Below, piece after piece: positions 1 to 8,109 of a stretch of 64,000 nucleotides of DNA. The notes under the pieces were generated by a model. That model saw only the letters and a list, made by a program, of their open reading frames with translations. It was not told the DNA's origin and searched no databases. The number at the start of each line of letters is the position of its first letter. The stretch's first letter is position 1. Source of the DNA: a virus; the IMG/VR virus record IMGVR_UViG_3300042382_000444, positions 1 through 64,000 of that record; one strand, given 5' to 3'. A program made the position numbers and the translations under genes.

Positions 1-143
1 GAACGGAAATAGGATCGCCCGTAATACCTGTTACATTTACCTCAGATATAAATGACAATTACGTTAGACTAAGATGTACTATAACAGACGCTAGCTCAAC
101 TAACGCTAATGTTAATGTTATTAAAGAGAGATTAACAGTTTAA
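1..143 (+). CDS. C-terminal end of a virion/fibre-type protein (5' truncated)
   Basis: An open frame enters the window (first full codon at base 3) and ends at TAA 141-143, giving about 46 residues ending ...IKERLTV. The piece is Thr/Ser/Asn-rich and beta-like (PVTFTSDIN, RLRCTITDASS), as in fibre or Ig-like virion domains. It lies just upstream of a trimeric fibre gene and is probably co-transcribed with it. The family cannot be recognised from this fragment. Confidence 0.6.
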   Translation, partial: TEIGSPVIPVTFTSDINDNYVRLRCTITDASSTNANVNVIKERLTV

Positions 144-152
144 AGGACTAAA

Positions 153-2392
153 ATGGCTATTCAATATTTTAATATAGAACACCGGAATACAATTCGCTAA
201 TAAATTATACAATATACCTATAGGTTATAATGTATTAAACACAAATGCTTCTGGTCAAATGAATGTTGGTTTAGGCTATTTGGCCTTAGCAAACAATACT
301 ACAGGTAGTTTCAATGCTGCCATAGGTTATGGAGCATTATATTCAAATACTACAGGTGTCGATAACGTAGCTATTGGAGATAGTAATCTTGTCGATAATA
401 CCACTGGAAGCTATAACGTAGCACTTGGTGCTGGATCACTAATCAATAATACTACAGGTAATGACAACATTGGTATTGGCTGGCTTTCATTAGGATCTAA
501 CCTAACTGGTTCAGACAACATCGCCATAGGAAACGGTGCATTAGAAAATGCTACAAATGTAAGTAATGCTATTGCCATTGGAGAAGAAGCTTACCACAAT
601 CTATTAACAAGCTACGATCATGCATATCCAGAGTACGCTGGAGCAACTCCTTCAAGTGGAATTGCTATTGGTCATCAAGCAATGTATTCCGCAGTATTGG
701 CAAATGGGGAAATAGCCATAGGCGATTACGCATTGTACAGTGATGCTACACCAAATTATTCAGTAGCAATAGGTAAATTTGCATTAGGAAGTCAAAGCGG
801 TGGCTATTATAACATTGCTGTTGGGTATTCTTCACTAGCAAAGTTAACAACAGGTTTAAGTAATGCAGCTTTTGGTAGTGCTGGTAGGGGGTTAACAACA
901 GGTTCTTTTAATAGTTTTTTTGGGCAGTCTGCTGGCATTAGTATGACAACAGGTAATGGCAGTACCATCATAGGCGCCTCTGCTGGCTCTAATTCAACAA
1001 CAGGTTCTTATAATACCATTACGGGCTTTTTTGCTGGTTACTCTTTAACAACAGGTTCTCAGAATACCATTACGGGCTCCTCTGCTGGTTACTCTTTAAC
1101 AACAGGTTCTTATAATACTCTTCAAGGCCAAAATGCTGGTTACTCTTTAACAACAGGTCCTCAGAATACTCTTCAAGGCCAAAATGCTGGTTACTCTTTA
1201 ACGACAGCTAGTAGCAACACTATTTCCGGTAGTTACGCTGGCTATAATATTACAACAGCTGTTAGCAACACTATTTTTGGCGCTTCGTCTGGCTATAGTC
1301 TAACAACAGGAAACAACAATACTATTTTGGGTCCTCTTTCCGGTAGTACCTTAACAACAGGCTATGTTAACGTTTTTATAGGCTCATCGGCCGGTGGTTA
1401 TACTCAATACTCTAAATGGGATGGCATAACTAGAAATGAGTATAACTCCCCTGTTTTAACTGATGCAACGCCAAACACGGGTGGACATAATATTGGAATA
1501 GGGTACCGAACTTTAAGCTATAACACCACTGGCCACAATAATATAGCCGCTGGATATGAGGCAATGGCGCGGAGGACCTGGGTTATATTCAACTTATGCT
1601 TCTCCAAATTGGACTCAGTATTATGACGCAACACCAAACACCAGCGCATATAACATAGCAACAGGATATAAAGCTCTTTACAAGAGTATGTCAGGTAGTT
1701 ATAATATAGCTCAAGGTTACGAAGCTCTATATAATAACACATCAGGTTTTCATAATATAGCAACAGGTTATCAAGCTCTCTACAATAATCAAAGCGGTTA
1801 CCATAATGTGGCACAAGGTATAAATGCATTAATTGCAAATATCACAGGCACTGAAAATACAGCACAAGGAGCCTTTGCTCTGGAAAATAATACTGGTTCA
1901 AAAAATACAGGAATAGGAAAAAATGCAGGCTGGAATGCAACAACTGGATCAAATAACACTTACCTTGGCTATATGGCTAACCCAGCTTCAGTCACAGATA
2001 GTAATCAGATAACACTAGGTAATTCTGATATAACTCACTTACGTTGTCAGGTTACAAGCATTACAGCATTGTCCGATGCCCGCGACAAAACAGGCATTCA
2101 AGATTCTGTATATGGTTTAGACTTCATTAATAAACTTCGTCCAGTTACATTTGAATGGAACATGAGAGACGGAGGAAAAGCCGGTCAAAAAGATCTTGGT
2201 TTCTTAGCTCAAGATTTTGTTGAGCTAGAAGATGAATTAGATGCACACGAAATATTAAATCTGACAATGAGATCTAACCCCGATAAACTAGAAGCCAGTT
2301 ATGGTAGACTAGTGCCTATATTAGTTAAGGCCGTACAAGACCTTTCAGCAGAAGTTCAATCTTTAAAACAATTATTAGAATCAAAGGAATAA
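153..2392 (+). CDS. Trimeric tail fibre: YadA-like head repeats plus C-terminal S74 intramolecular chaperone; needs two +1 shifts
   Basis: This is probably a trimeric receptor-binding fibre. ATG 153 follows an AAAGGA ribosome site. The gene reads as one 745-residue protein only if the CGGA at 183 and the CGGA at 1570 are each read with a +1 shift. Residues about 20-620 are YadA-head-type repeats (NTTGSYNVALGAG and variants). The C-terminal ~100 residues match the peptidase_S74 endosialidase chaperone, with the SDARDK motif, LRPVTFEW and LGFLAQD, ending in a short coiled coil. S74 domains assist trimerisation and often cleave themselves off. The second shift joins EAMAR to GPGLYSTYASPNW inside a repeat, so the two halves clearly belong to one gene. 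Without shifting, the product would stop after 15 residues. DATPN-type tripeptide motifs occur four times in the loops. Confidence 0.85.
183..186 (+). other. +1 recoding site 1 (in-frame CGG followed by A)
   Basis: Codon 11 of the fibre gene is CGG followed by A. The zero frame meets TAA at 198-200, four codons later. The +1 frame continues with IQFANKLYNIPIGYNVLN into the YadA repeats. Reading CGGA as a single unit joins MAIQYFNIEH to that stretch. In the +1 frame a TAG lies at 175-177, so the shift must fall after that point, which includes the CGGA. Confidence 0.75.
880..1389 (+). repeat. Ten tandem 51-nt units encoding 17-residue YadA-type repeats
   Basis: Units begin at 880, 931, 982, 1033, 1084, 1135, 1186, 1237, 1288 and 1339. 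The protein consensus is AGYSLTTGSxNTIxGxx. The units from 1033 to about 1200 are nearly identical at DNA level (repeated GCTGGTTACTCTTTAACAAC), which points to recent duplication. Flanking YadA repeats are more diverged. The array lies inside the fibre gene and keeps frame at any copy number. Confidence 0.85.
1570..1573 (+). other. +1 recoding site 2 (in-frame CGG followed by A)
   Basis: The second site in the fibre gene, at about residue 473. The zero frame is GCA ATG GCG CGG AGG ACC and stops at TGA 1624-1626. The +1 frame gives GPGLYSTYASPNWTQYYD and continues through more YadA repeats to the S74 domain. Repeat grammar is unbroken across the junction, so this is strong evidence that one polypeptide spans the shift. 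Confidence 0.8.
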
Positions 2393-2394
2393 AT

Positions 2395-2640
2395 ATGAGA
2401 ATAATGGATGAAACCCCAGAAGAAAGATTAGCTCAAGATATCTCGGCTTTAAACGATAGCGTTACTACATTGAGTTCATTAATGGAAGAAGCACCATCAG
2501 AAATCAGAGATTCTAGAATAAGAGCAAATTACGAGCATTTAGAATTGATGTTAGTAAAATTAGATAGTTCTTTAACTGGCGGGCAAAAGTCAACCTTTTC
2601 AAACTCTGTATCGGAAGCAAAAGCGTTTCTCAATAGTTAA
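2395..2640 (+). CDS. Small helical protein of unknown function
   Basis: An 81-residue acidic protein starting two bases after the fibre stop, so very likely co-transcribed and co-translated with it. It looks all-helical (RLAQDISALNDSVTTLSSLMEE, then EHLELMLVKLDSSL) without Cys or membrane segments. A second in-frame ATG lies four codons in. Its place directly behind a fibre gene would suit a fibre chaperone or small structural protein, but no family is recognised. Confidence 0.6.
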   Translation: MRIMDETPEERLAQDISALNDSVTTLSSLMEEAPSEIRDSRIRANYEHLELMLVKLDSSLTGGQKSTFSNSVSEAKAFLNS

Positions 2641-2668
2641 TTTTCGTATGACTTTTTTAGAAAACATA

Positions 2669-2677
2669 TGCTATAAT
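2669..2677 (+). promoter_or_regulatory. Extended -10 promoter giving a leaderless glycosyltransferase mRNA
   Basis: TGCTATAAT (TGn plus TATAAT at 2672-2677). The next gene's ATG is at 2685, so a start about seven bases past the -10 box falls on the AUG itself. No Shine-Dalgarno sequence lies between them. The same arrangement recurs at 11934 and 13223. Confidence 0.6.
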
Positions 2678-2684
2678 TAGTTTT

Positions 2685-3491
2685 ATGCCTGTAGAAGAAC
2701 AACAAATCAACATAACAATTCCTAAAGAAAAACTCGAACAATGGAATGTATTCTTTGCACTTCCGTGTTATGACTCACATGTAACCGAACCTTTTATGAT
2801 GAGCTTTTTGCAAGCTTGTCTCTATTTTAAAGAAATAGGTTTAAAGTATTCAGTCTGTACAATATCTGATTCTTTGATCAACCGCGCAAGAAATAACCTT
2901 GTTGCCAAGTTCATGGGCAGTCCAGACTTTACTCACATGGTATTTATAGATGTCGATCTTCAATTTGATAAAGAAGCTATATTAAAACTTTTGTGGCATG
3001 ATAAAGATGTTATGACTGCGTCTTACCCAATCAAAGAAATTAATTGGGATAAAGTAAAAGAAGGTGCACAAGCAGATATGCCAGCTCAAGACCTCATGGA
3101 ATATGCCAGCAGATATGTAGTTCATATGACAAAGCCAGGTGAGAATCAATTAAATATTGATAACGGAGCAATCGAATGTTATGAAGCCGGGACTGGTTTT
3201 ATGCTTATCAAGCGTCAAGTGTTTGATAAGATGTTTAAAAAGTATAAAAAGCTTAAATATAAAGATGATACAGGAGCACTACAAGGTGCAGAGGCAGAAA
3301 ATGCTTATGCATTATTTAACTCTTATGTAGATGATGACGGTAGATTCTTGTCTGAAGACTATGGGTTCTGTCGTTACTGGCAGAAGATGGGTGGAAAAAT
3401 TTGGGTAGATCCAACAATTAATTTGACCCACTTTGGCAGAGTCAAATATGTTGGAAAAATGTTAGAATTTTTAAAGAGAATAACACAATAA
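2685..3491 (+). CDS. GT-A-fold glycosyltransferase
   Basis: A 268-residue protein resembling phage glycosyltransferases of the GT-A fold. Residues about 22-30 (FFALPCYDS) form the usual first strand. HMVFIDVDLQF near residue 85-95 carries a DxD-type metal/nucleotide-sugar motif (DVD). FLSEDYGFCRYWQKMGGKIW near 225-245 resembles the conserved acceptor-side acidic motif and is followed by a C-terminal THFG. It would transfer sugar from a nucleotide-sugar to an acceptor in the cytoplasm. Its place among fibre genes suggests a virion protein or cell-surface glycan as target (inference). It has its own promoter and appears leaderless. Confidence 0.75.
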   Translation: MPVEEQQINITIPKEKLEQWNVFFALPCYDSHVTEPFMMSFLQACLYFKEIGLKYSVCTISDSLINRARNNLVAKFMGSPDFTHMVFIDVDLQFDKEAILKLLWHDKDVMTASYPIKEINWDKVKEGAQADMPAQDLMEYASRYVVHMTKPGENQLNIDNGAIECYEAGTGFMLIKRQVFDKMFKKYKKLKYKDDTGALQGAEAENAYALFNSYVDDDGRFLSEDYGFCRYWQKMGGKIWVDPTINLTHFGRVKYVGKMLEFLKRITQ

Positions 3492-3506
3492 CTTTTAAGT
3501 TTCTGC

Positions 3507-3516
3507 ATTACTATAT
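3507..3516 (+). promoter_or_regulatory. Candidate phage promoter motif ATTACTATAT (site A)
   Basis: A ten-base motif in the gap before the fibre-like gene at 3554. Close matches occur before the operon-like blocks at 10204 (GTTACTATAT), 17913 (GTTACTATAA) and 21977 (ATTACTATAT), always 26-47 bases upstream of the ATG. This is consistent with a phage-specific late promoter, but similar strings also occur by chance inside genes. Confidence 0.45.
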
Positions 3517-3553
3517 CCCTAGTTGATTTTAATGAATTTACACTAGGAGTAAT

Positions 3554-5500
3554 ATGGCCCGCTTAAGAATTGAAACCGCACCTGAGATTACAGTATACGA
3601 TGAATCTTTCGTAATCAAAGCAGCGTCTGGAGCAAGCGCTCCATTAGCAGAATTTAAAAACTCGGCTGGGACAGTCGTTGGTAATATAGCAGTAGACGGA
3701 ACATTGAACGTTCTTTCAGTTGTCACTTCAAACGCAGGCACTACTTCGACATCACTTGCCACAAGAGGTTATGTTGATACCGTAGCTGCTGGTTTAAATT
3801 GGCACGAAGCCGTAGCGTTTGCTACAGCTGCAGCTTTACCAGCTAGCACATACGCTAATGGTACATTGGGCGTAGGTGCTACATTAACAGGCGATGCTAA
3901 CGCAAGATTAACCGTTGACGGCTCCGCTCAAACTACAGGCAAAAGCATTTTAGTAAAAAATCAAGCAGACGCAACACAAAACGGAATATATACAATTACT
4001 GAACAAGGTAGCGCATCAACTCCATTTGTGTTAACTCGTCGTACTGATTCTAATAATAGTGTTCCTGGTCAAGTTTCTACTGGTGATTCAGTTTACGTAG
4101 TAGGTGGAACCAATAATGGTGGCCAAGGATTTACATTGACCACTACTGGAACTGGCACAAATAATGCAATTGTTTTTGGAACAGATTCTTTAACCTTCGC
4201 TCAGTTTACTGGAACTGCAACATTTACAGCTGGTGCTGGTTTAACAAGCACCGGTAATGTACTTGATGTCGCAACTGCTTCTTCTTCAAGAATTGTTATT
4301 AACGCAGACAGTATTGATTTAGCAACAGTTAGCCAGACAAATACTTCTGGCGCAAACACCACGTCATTTATTAGTGGTCATACAGTTGACTCATACGGAA
4401 GAATAACTGCTACAGAAACATCTTCAGTTTCTTTTGCTGGTTATGCAACCTTGGCTAACCCAGCTTTAACTGGAGTTCCTACTGCGCCAACAGCAGCAAA
4501 TGCTACTAGCAACACTCAATTAGCAACTACCGAGTTTGTTCAAAACGCTGCAACAATAGCTGTCTCAACTGCCGGCAACAACGCAGTGTTGAAATCACTA
4601 ATCGATGCTAAAGGTGATCTTGTTGTTGGATCAGCGGACAATACAGTCGCCCGTTTAGCTGCTGGTACTGATGGATATTATTTGAAGGCGAACTCTACAG
4701 CCACATCTGGTCTTGAGTGGGGTGCTATTCCAACAATTAATGACATCGATGACATCGGTGGAGTAACAATCACTTCAGCTACCAATGGTCAGTTTCTCAA
4801 GTACAACGGTTCAGCTTGGGTCAATGGTGCAATCACCGAAACATTAGGAATTACAGACCTATCTGATGTTACAATTACTACAGCAGCAACCAATCAAGTT
4901 CTTTCATACAATGGTTCAGCTTGGGTGAACACATCTAACCCAACTGTAGCTGGAAACCTAACAGTTTCTGGAAACCTCACAGTTTCAGGAACCACTACAA
5001 CTCTCAATACCGAAACTCTAACAATTGATGATAATATCATTATATTAAATAATAATGAAGCAGGAACTCCATCAGTCAATGCTGGTATCGAAGTTGAGCG
5101 TGGTACATCCACAAACGTAGCTCTTCGTTGGAATGAAACAACAGACTGTTGGGAATTCACCAACGATGGCACTAACTACCAGAGAATTATTACTGACACA
5201 GTTACTAATGCCCAGACAGCTAGCTATACTTTAGTCTTAGCAGACAGTGGAAAGATGGTTGAAATGGGCGTTGCTTCAGGAAATACTTTAACAGTACCAC
5301 CCAACTCTTCAGTGGCCTTTCCTATCGGAACTACTATTACAGTTCTTCAAACGGGAGCTGGTCAGTGCACTTTGACAGCAGGTGCTGGAGTAACAGTCAA
5401 CGGTACTCCTGGACTCAAGTTGCGTACAACTTGGTCATCTGCTACACTTATTAAACGCGCAACAGATACATGGGTTGCTCTAGGAGATATGGTAGCATAA
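3554..5500 (+). CDS. Tail fibre-like virion protein
   Basis: A 648-residue Thr/Ser/Ala/Gly/Asn-rich beta protein with a good ribosome site (AGGAG). Recognisable parts are an N-terminal segment with LATRGYVDTV, a central region with GIYTITEQGSA-type signature common in phage fibres, and two copies of a module ending YNGSAWVN (near residues 420 and 455). A shaft with NLTVSGNLTVSGTTTTLNTE and TIDDNIIILNNNEAG follows, typical of adhesin/fibre knob regions. The C-terminal ~100 residues form a compact beta domain (TLVLADSGKMVEM, TAGAGVTVNG). It is probably a fibre or head/tail decoration protein; receptor specificity is unknown. It is preceded by motif site A. Confidence 0.75.
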   Translation: MARLRIETAPEITVYDESFVIKAASGASAPLAEFKNSAGTVVGNIAVDGTLNVLSVVTSNAGTTSTSLATRGYVDTVAAGLNWHEAVAFATAAALPASTYANGTLGVGATLTGDANARLTVDGSAQTTGKSILVKNQADATQNGIYTITEQGSASTPFVLTRRTDSNNSVPGQVSTGDSVYVVGGTNNGGQGFTLTTTGTGTNNAIVFGTDSLTFAQFTGTATFTAGAGLTSTGNVLDVATASSSRIVINADSIDLATVSQTNTSGANTTSFISGHTVDSYGRITATETSSVSFAGYATLANPALTGVPTAPTAANATSNTQLATTEFVQNAATIAVSTAGNNAVLKSLIDAKGDLVVGSADNTVARLAAGTDGYYLKANSTATSGLEWGAIPTINDIDDIGGVTITSATNGQFLKYNGSAWVNGAITETLGITDLSDVTITTAATNQVLSYNGSAWVNTSNPTVAGNLTVSGNLTVSGTTTTLNTETLTIDDNIIILNNNEAGTPSVNAGIEVERGTSTNVALRWNETTDCWEFTNDGTNYQRIITDTVTNAQTASYTLVLADSGKMVEMGVASGNTLTVPPNSSVAFPIGTTITVLQTGAGQCTLTAGAGVTVNGTPGLKLRTTWSSATLIKRATDTWVALGDMVA

Positions 5501-5501
5501 T

Positions 5502-5928
5502 ATGGCGATTGAAGATGGTAAAAAGCAAAATAGAAAAGCTCCTAAACCTACAGTAGCAGCACGGAACTGCAGACTCGGCAGCTAATGCAACAATAACTGC
5601 TGCCGGCTTTACCGTTGGAACTCCAGTAGATACTGCAACGGCAGTTGCGGCAGATTTAAACAAGGTTAAAACTGCTTTAACAGATGCTGCTGTCACCCCA
5701 CTTGGAACTGCTATAGCCTATGAGAGAAACGCTCCGTTTTTCCCACCTTATTTCCCTCCGTATTTTCCACCTTATTTCCCACCTTATTTCCCACCATTCT
5801 TCCCACCATTCTTTCCACCATTCTTTCCACCGTGGTTTCCACCATGGTTCCCACCGTTCTTCCCACCGTTTTTCCCACCATTCTTCCCACCATTCTTTCC
5901 ACCATTCTTCCCACCATCGTTTAAGTAA
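5502..5928 (+). CDS. Small protein ending in 15 aromatic-FPP repeats; needs one +1 shift
   Basis: ATG 5502 starts right after the upstream stop. The zero frame ends after 27 residues; with a +1 shift at CGGA 5562 the product is 141 residues. Residues 1-20 are basic (MAIEDGKKQNRKAPKPTVAA). Residues 22-70 form a small Ala/Thr-rich domain (AGFTVGTPVDTATAVAADL). Residues about 78-138 are 15 perfect four-residue units, [F/Y/W]-F-P-P, ending SFK. Such a low-complexity aromatic-proline tail could form a polyproline-like rod or attachment tip. No enzyme motif is visible. It lies immediately upstream of the oxygenase island, so its prolines are candidate hydroxylation substrates (inference). Confidence 0.75.
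5562..5565 (+). other. +1 recoding site 3 (in-frame CGG followed by A)
   Basis: Codon 21 of the FPP-repeat gene. The zero frame reaches TAA at 5583-5585. The +1 frame gives TADSAANATITAAGF and runs through all FPP repeats to TAA 5926-5928. No ATG with a convincing ribosome site opens the +1 frame, so the shift is the simplest way to make the repeat protein. Confidence 0.75.
5737..5916 (+). repeat. 15 tandem 12-nt units encoding [F/Y/W]FPP
   Basis: The units read FFPP, four YFPP, three FFPP, two WFPP and five FFPP. Codons vary synonymously (CCA/CCT/CCG, TTC/TTT), so the pattern is kept at protein level rather than being a very recent DNA duplication. Every unit has an aromatic first residue and FPP after it. 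Confidence 0.9.
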
Positions 5929-5950
5929 CCTTAAGCGTTGGTGTGGTAAG

Positions 5951-5975
5951 ATGGTAGTTGTAGATCAACTACCAT
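5951..5975 (+). promoter_or_regulatory. Perfect 10-bp inverted repeat before the membrane-protein gene
   Basis: ATGGTAGTTG (5951-5960), five-base loop TAGAT, then CAACTACCAT (5966-5975), 16 bases before ATG 5992. No T-run follows, so it is not a standard intrinsic terminator. It may be an operator, an mRNA-stabilising hairpin behind the FPP gene, or a structure controlling translation of the next gene. Confidence 0.6.
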
Positions 5976-5991
5976 TGTGGAGAATTGAAAA

Positions 5992-6708
5992 ATGTTTGTA
6001 AATCCTTTTGTACTAGATAATATTATCCCGGTACTGTGCTTTGCACTGACGTATTTAATTGGGAATAGTTTATATACTAACCAAATGTTTTTGTCCATAC
6101 TTAGACCAGATGGAAAAAAACATTTTGGAGAGATAGGCGCATGCTCCAACCTAGTTAAGACCCTGCAATGCATTATTGCACTTATAGGACTGACTTATTA
6201 TTACATAACAGATATTAGGTATGGTAATTATCCCAATATACCCATGAGATCACTGTCTATGAATCTTATGGCAGTAGAACTTTTAAGTGTGATTAAAGCT
6301 TCTAAATATTATCTTAGAAAAGATATTATTTATCACCATTATGGGGTAATTTTTTTTGGCGCACTATCTTTAGCGGTAAACTTTAATAGTAATAAACCAG
6401 CCCAATTGCTGATTGTAATGCTATTCACAGTTAGTCTGTGCGTTCCTTACATGGTTTACAATACATTAAAAACGTATTATAAGATAGAGTATTTAAGACC
6501 ATGGGCAATATTAAGTTATCTTATACCTTTTCCTATTTATGTTGTTTATTCGATCCTTCAATGGAGATACTATTCATCTGAAATAATAAAGTGGTTTCTC
6601 ATCTATTGGGTTCCTATTACCCCAATGTTATACACTAATTATGTGTCAATTAAATTTATTCTTAAAAGAAAAGAAAGTTTTGTACAGAAACCTAAAGGTG
6701 ATCAATGA
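5992..6708 (+). CDS. Multipass membrane protein, possibly TLC-domain-like
   Basis: A 238-residue hydrophobic protein with about six to seven membrane segments (for example residues 9-25, 58-73, 90-104, 115-130, 137-152, 170-187, 200-216). The stretch ELLSVIKASKYYLRKDIIYHH, with paired His 115-116 at a membrane edge, recalls the HH signature of TLC (TRAM/LAG1/CLN8) proteins, but this match is weak and made by eye. It could be an inner-membrane protein altering host lipids. It overlaps the next gene by ATGA, so the two are translationally coupled. An inverted repeat precedes it. Confidence 0.55.
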   Translation: MFVNPFVLDNIIPVLCFALTYLIGNSLYTNQMFLSILRPDGKKHFGEIGACSNLVKTLQCIIALIGLTYYYITDIRYGNYPNIPMRSLSMNLMAVELLSVIKASKYYLRKDIIYHHYGVIFFGALSLAVNFNSNKPAQLLIVMLFTVSLCVPYMVYNTLKTYYKIEYLRPWAILSYLIPFPIYVVYSILQWRYYSSEIIKWFLIYWVPITPMLYTNYVSIKFILKRKESFVQKPKGDQ

Positions 6709-7400
6709 TGGAAGTGCTTAACCCAGTACATGGAGTACACATATACAAAAATGCTATTCCAAATGGAGCGGATATAATTAATAGATTAGAATCGGTGTTA
6801 GATAATAGTTCTGATGAACTATTTAGATGGACAGATTCCACTAATCCATTAGGCAAAGATTTGTCTAATTATAGGCGATGTTTTGACTTTAAGATACATT
6901 CAGATTATTGGGAGTTTTTAACACCGGAGTTTCAAGAAATCAAAAAGTGTTATGAAGAAATTGACCAAGGGTTTATTGATACTATCGAACATTATAAAAC
7001 CACGTATAATTTAAAGCTTCCATTTAAGCAGGGATTGTCCATTATCAAATATGGCGAAGGTCATCACTTTGTAAGTCATGTAGATGCTGGCTCCAATTAT
7101 TCTTCAGCTGTTTCAGCAGTAGCTTATTTAAATGACAACTATGAGGGTGGTGAGTTGGGTTTTCCGTTACTGGATCTAGAGTTCAAACCAGACGCTGGAG
7201 ACATTGTAATGTTCCCTTCATCATTTATGCATGCACATAAGGTAAATGTTGTTAAATCAGGTCTAAGATATGCAGTAGGGACCTGGTGGGATTATAGTGA
7301 TAGATTTCATCCAAAAATCAAACCTTCACGTAAAGGAATCCCAAAAATATACAACAACGACAATGATTGGGTCGAGGATGAAGGTTTTTTATCTCCCTAG
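6705..7400 (+). CDS. 2OG-Fe(II) oxygenase, prolyl-4-hydroxylase type
   Basis: A 231-residue enzyme of the 2-oxoglutarate and Fe(II)-dependent dioxygenase family. The iron triad is complete: H125-V-D127 and H178 in MHAHKV. R188 in SGLRYAV is the expected 2-oxoglutarate anchor. YEGGELGFP and DAGDIVMFPSSF are the usual double-stranded beta-helix strands. Family members couple 2OG decarboxylation to hydroxylation, often of peptidyl proline; the real substrate is unknown. Its start overlaps the membrane-protein stop. It is a close paralogue of the gene at 8110 (shared N-terminal YxNA(I/V)P, ERLES-type and LTPEF segments). Confidence 0.85.
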   Translation: MMEVLNPVHGVHIYKNAIPNGADIINRLESVLDNSSDELFRWTDSTNPLGKDLSNYRRCFDFKIHSDYWEFLTPEFQEIKKCYEEIDQGFIDTIEHYKTTYNLKLPFKQGLSIIKYGEGHHFVSHVDAGSNYSSAVSAVAYLNDNYEGGELGFPLLDLEFKPDAGDIVMFPSSFMHAHKVNVVKSGLRYAVGTWWDYSDRFHPKIKPSRKGIPKIYNNDNDWVEDEGFLSP

Positions 7401-8036
7401 TTATAAGACTTCAGTTATAGTATAAAAAGATGGAGTCGTAAATCTTTCTCCACTTATAACCTTTTTAACGCCATGTAGGTAGTTAATATCTCCAGGGTGG
7501 GCCACAGCTAAACCAGGTTTTGGCTTGACTACAATATCATGTTGTGGATAATAAAGCTCTCCACCTTCAAAGTCGTCATTGTAATAGATTAATGAATTCA
7601 AATCATATGTAGGGAAAGGATTTGGAGATCCATCATTTAGCTGCTTATCGGCATGTGGTTGCTGTTCTAGGCCTGGAAACCACCTAATGATTACAGGCGG
7701 TCTAACTACTACCTTAACTTTAAATGCGTCTTCTAAAACATACTTCATTTTTAAAATATACTTGTCTACCAGGTTATAGACATCCAAATTAATTCTTTTA
7801 AGAATGTCACAACTACACTGTCTATTCTGCCAGTATGAAGCATCATATGTACATGTGCCATCCTCAGAGTATGTGTTCTCTCCGGCATCCATCCACTCAT
7901 TTATTGTAGGTAAAAAGTCCTGTATAATTTTTAAATCTTGTAGTTCAACAAAATTTTCTATTATAATAATATTGTCGGAAGAATTACCATAATGCCCAGG
8001 CTTAATCAACGATTTAGCATCAGAATCAAAGTCCAT
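7401..8036 (-). CDS. 2OG-Fe(II) oxygenase on the opposite strand
   Basis: The only convincing minus-strand gene in the window, 211 residues. The start is ATG at 8036, preceded by an AAGGAG ribosome site eight to twelve bases away; a longer in-frame start at 8078 would overlap the -10 box and is rejected. Motifs are H128-A-D130 (QQPHADKQ), FEGGELYYP, H188 (NYLHGV) and R198 (GERFTTP), a complete triad plus 2OG arginine. It is convergent with the preceding gene, the two stops abutting at 7400/7401. It is more distant from its neighbours than they are from each other, suggesting separate acquisition. Confidence 0.8.
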   Translation of the reverse strand: MDFDSDAKSLIKPGHYGNSSDNIIIIENFVELQDLKIIQDFLPTINEWMDAGENTYSEDGTCTYDASYWQNRQCSCDILKRINLDVYNLVDKYILKMKYVLEDAFKVKVVVRPPVIIRWFPGLEQQPHADKQLNDGSPNPFPTYDLNSLIYYNDDFEGGELYYPQHDIVVKPKPGLAVAHPGDINYLHGVKKVISGERFTTPSFYTITEVL

Positions 8037-8068
8037 AAAACACTCCTTGGTAGATATCCATGTGATAT

Positions 8069-8077
8069 AGTATAGCA
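8069..8077 (-). promoter_or_regulatory. Extended -10 promoter for the minus-strand oxygenase
   Basis: Read on the minus strand: TGCTATACT. Transcription would start near 8062, leaving a short leader of roughly 25 bases with an AAGGAG site before ATG 8036. It is the same box as at 13223. Confidence 0.6.
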
Positions 8078-8109
8078 CTAAACAAAATAGCTAATTGGGA
8101 GAAAGTAAA

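Noticed and set aside
880-1389. CRISPR-like array (regular 51-nt repeats)
   Set aside because: The repeats are contiguous without unique spacers, lie in an open frame and encode YadA-type peptide repeats.
153-2392. Diversity-generating retroelement target in the fibre
   Set aside because: No template repeat, reverse transcriptase or adenine-biased variable region was seen in the window.
5711-5917. Minus-strand ORF with VGRMVGRM repeats
   Set aside because: It is the reverse shadow of the FPP codon repeat; no promoter or ribosome site supports it.
8034-8078. Longer start (ATG at 8078) for the minus-strand oxygenase
   Set aside because: It would lie within the -10 promoter box; the ATG at 8036 has a good ribosome site.
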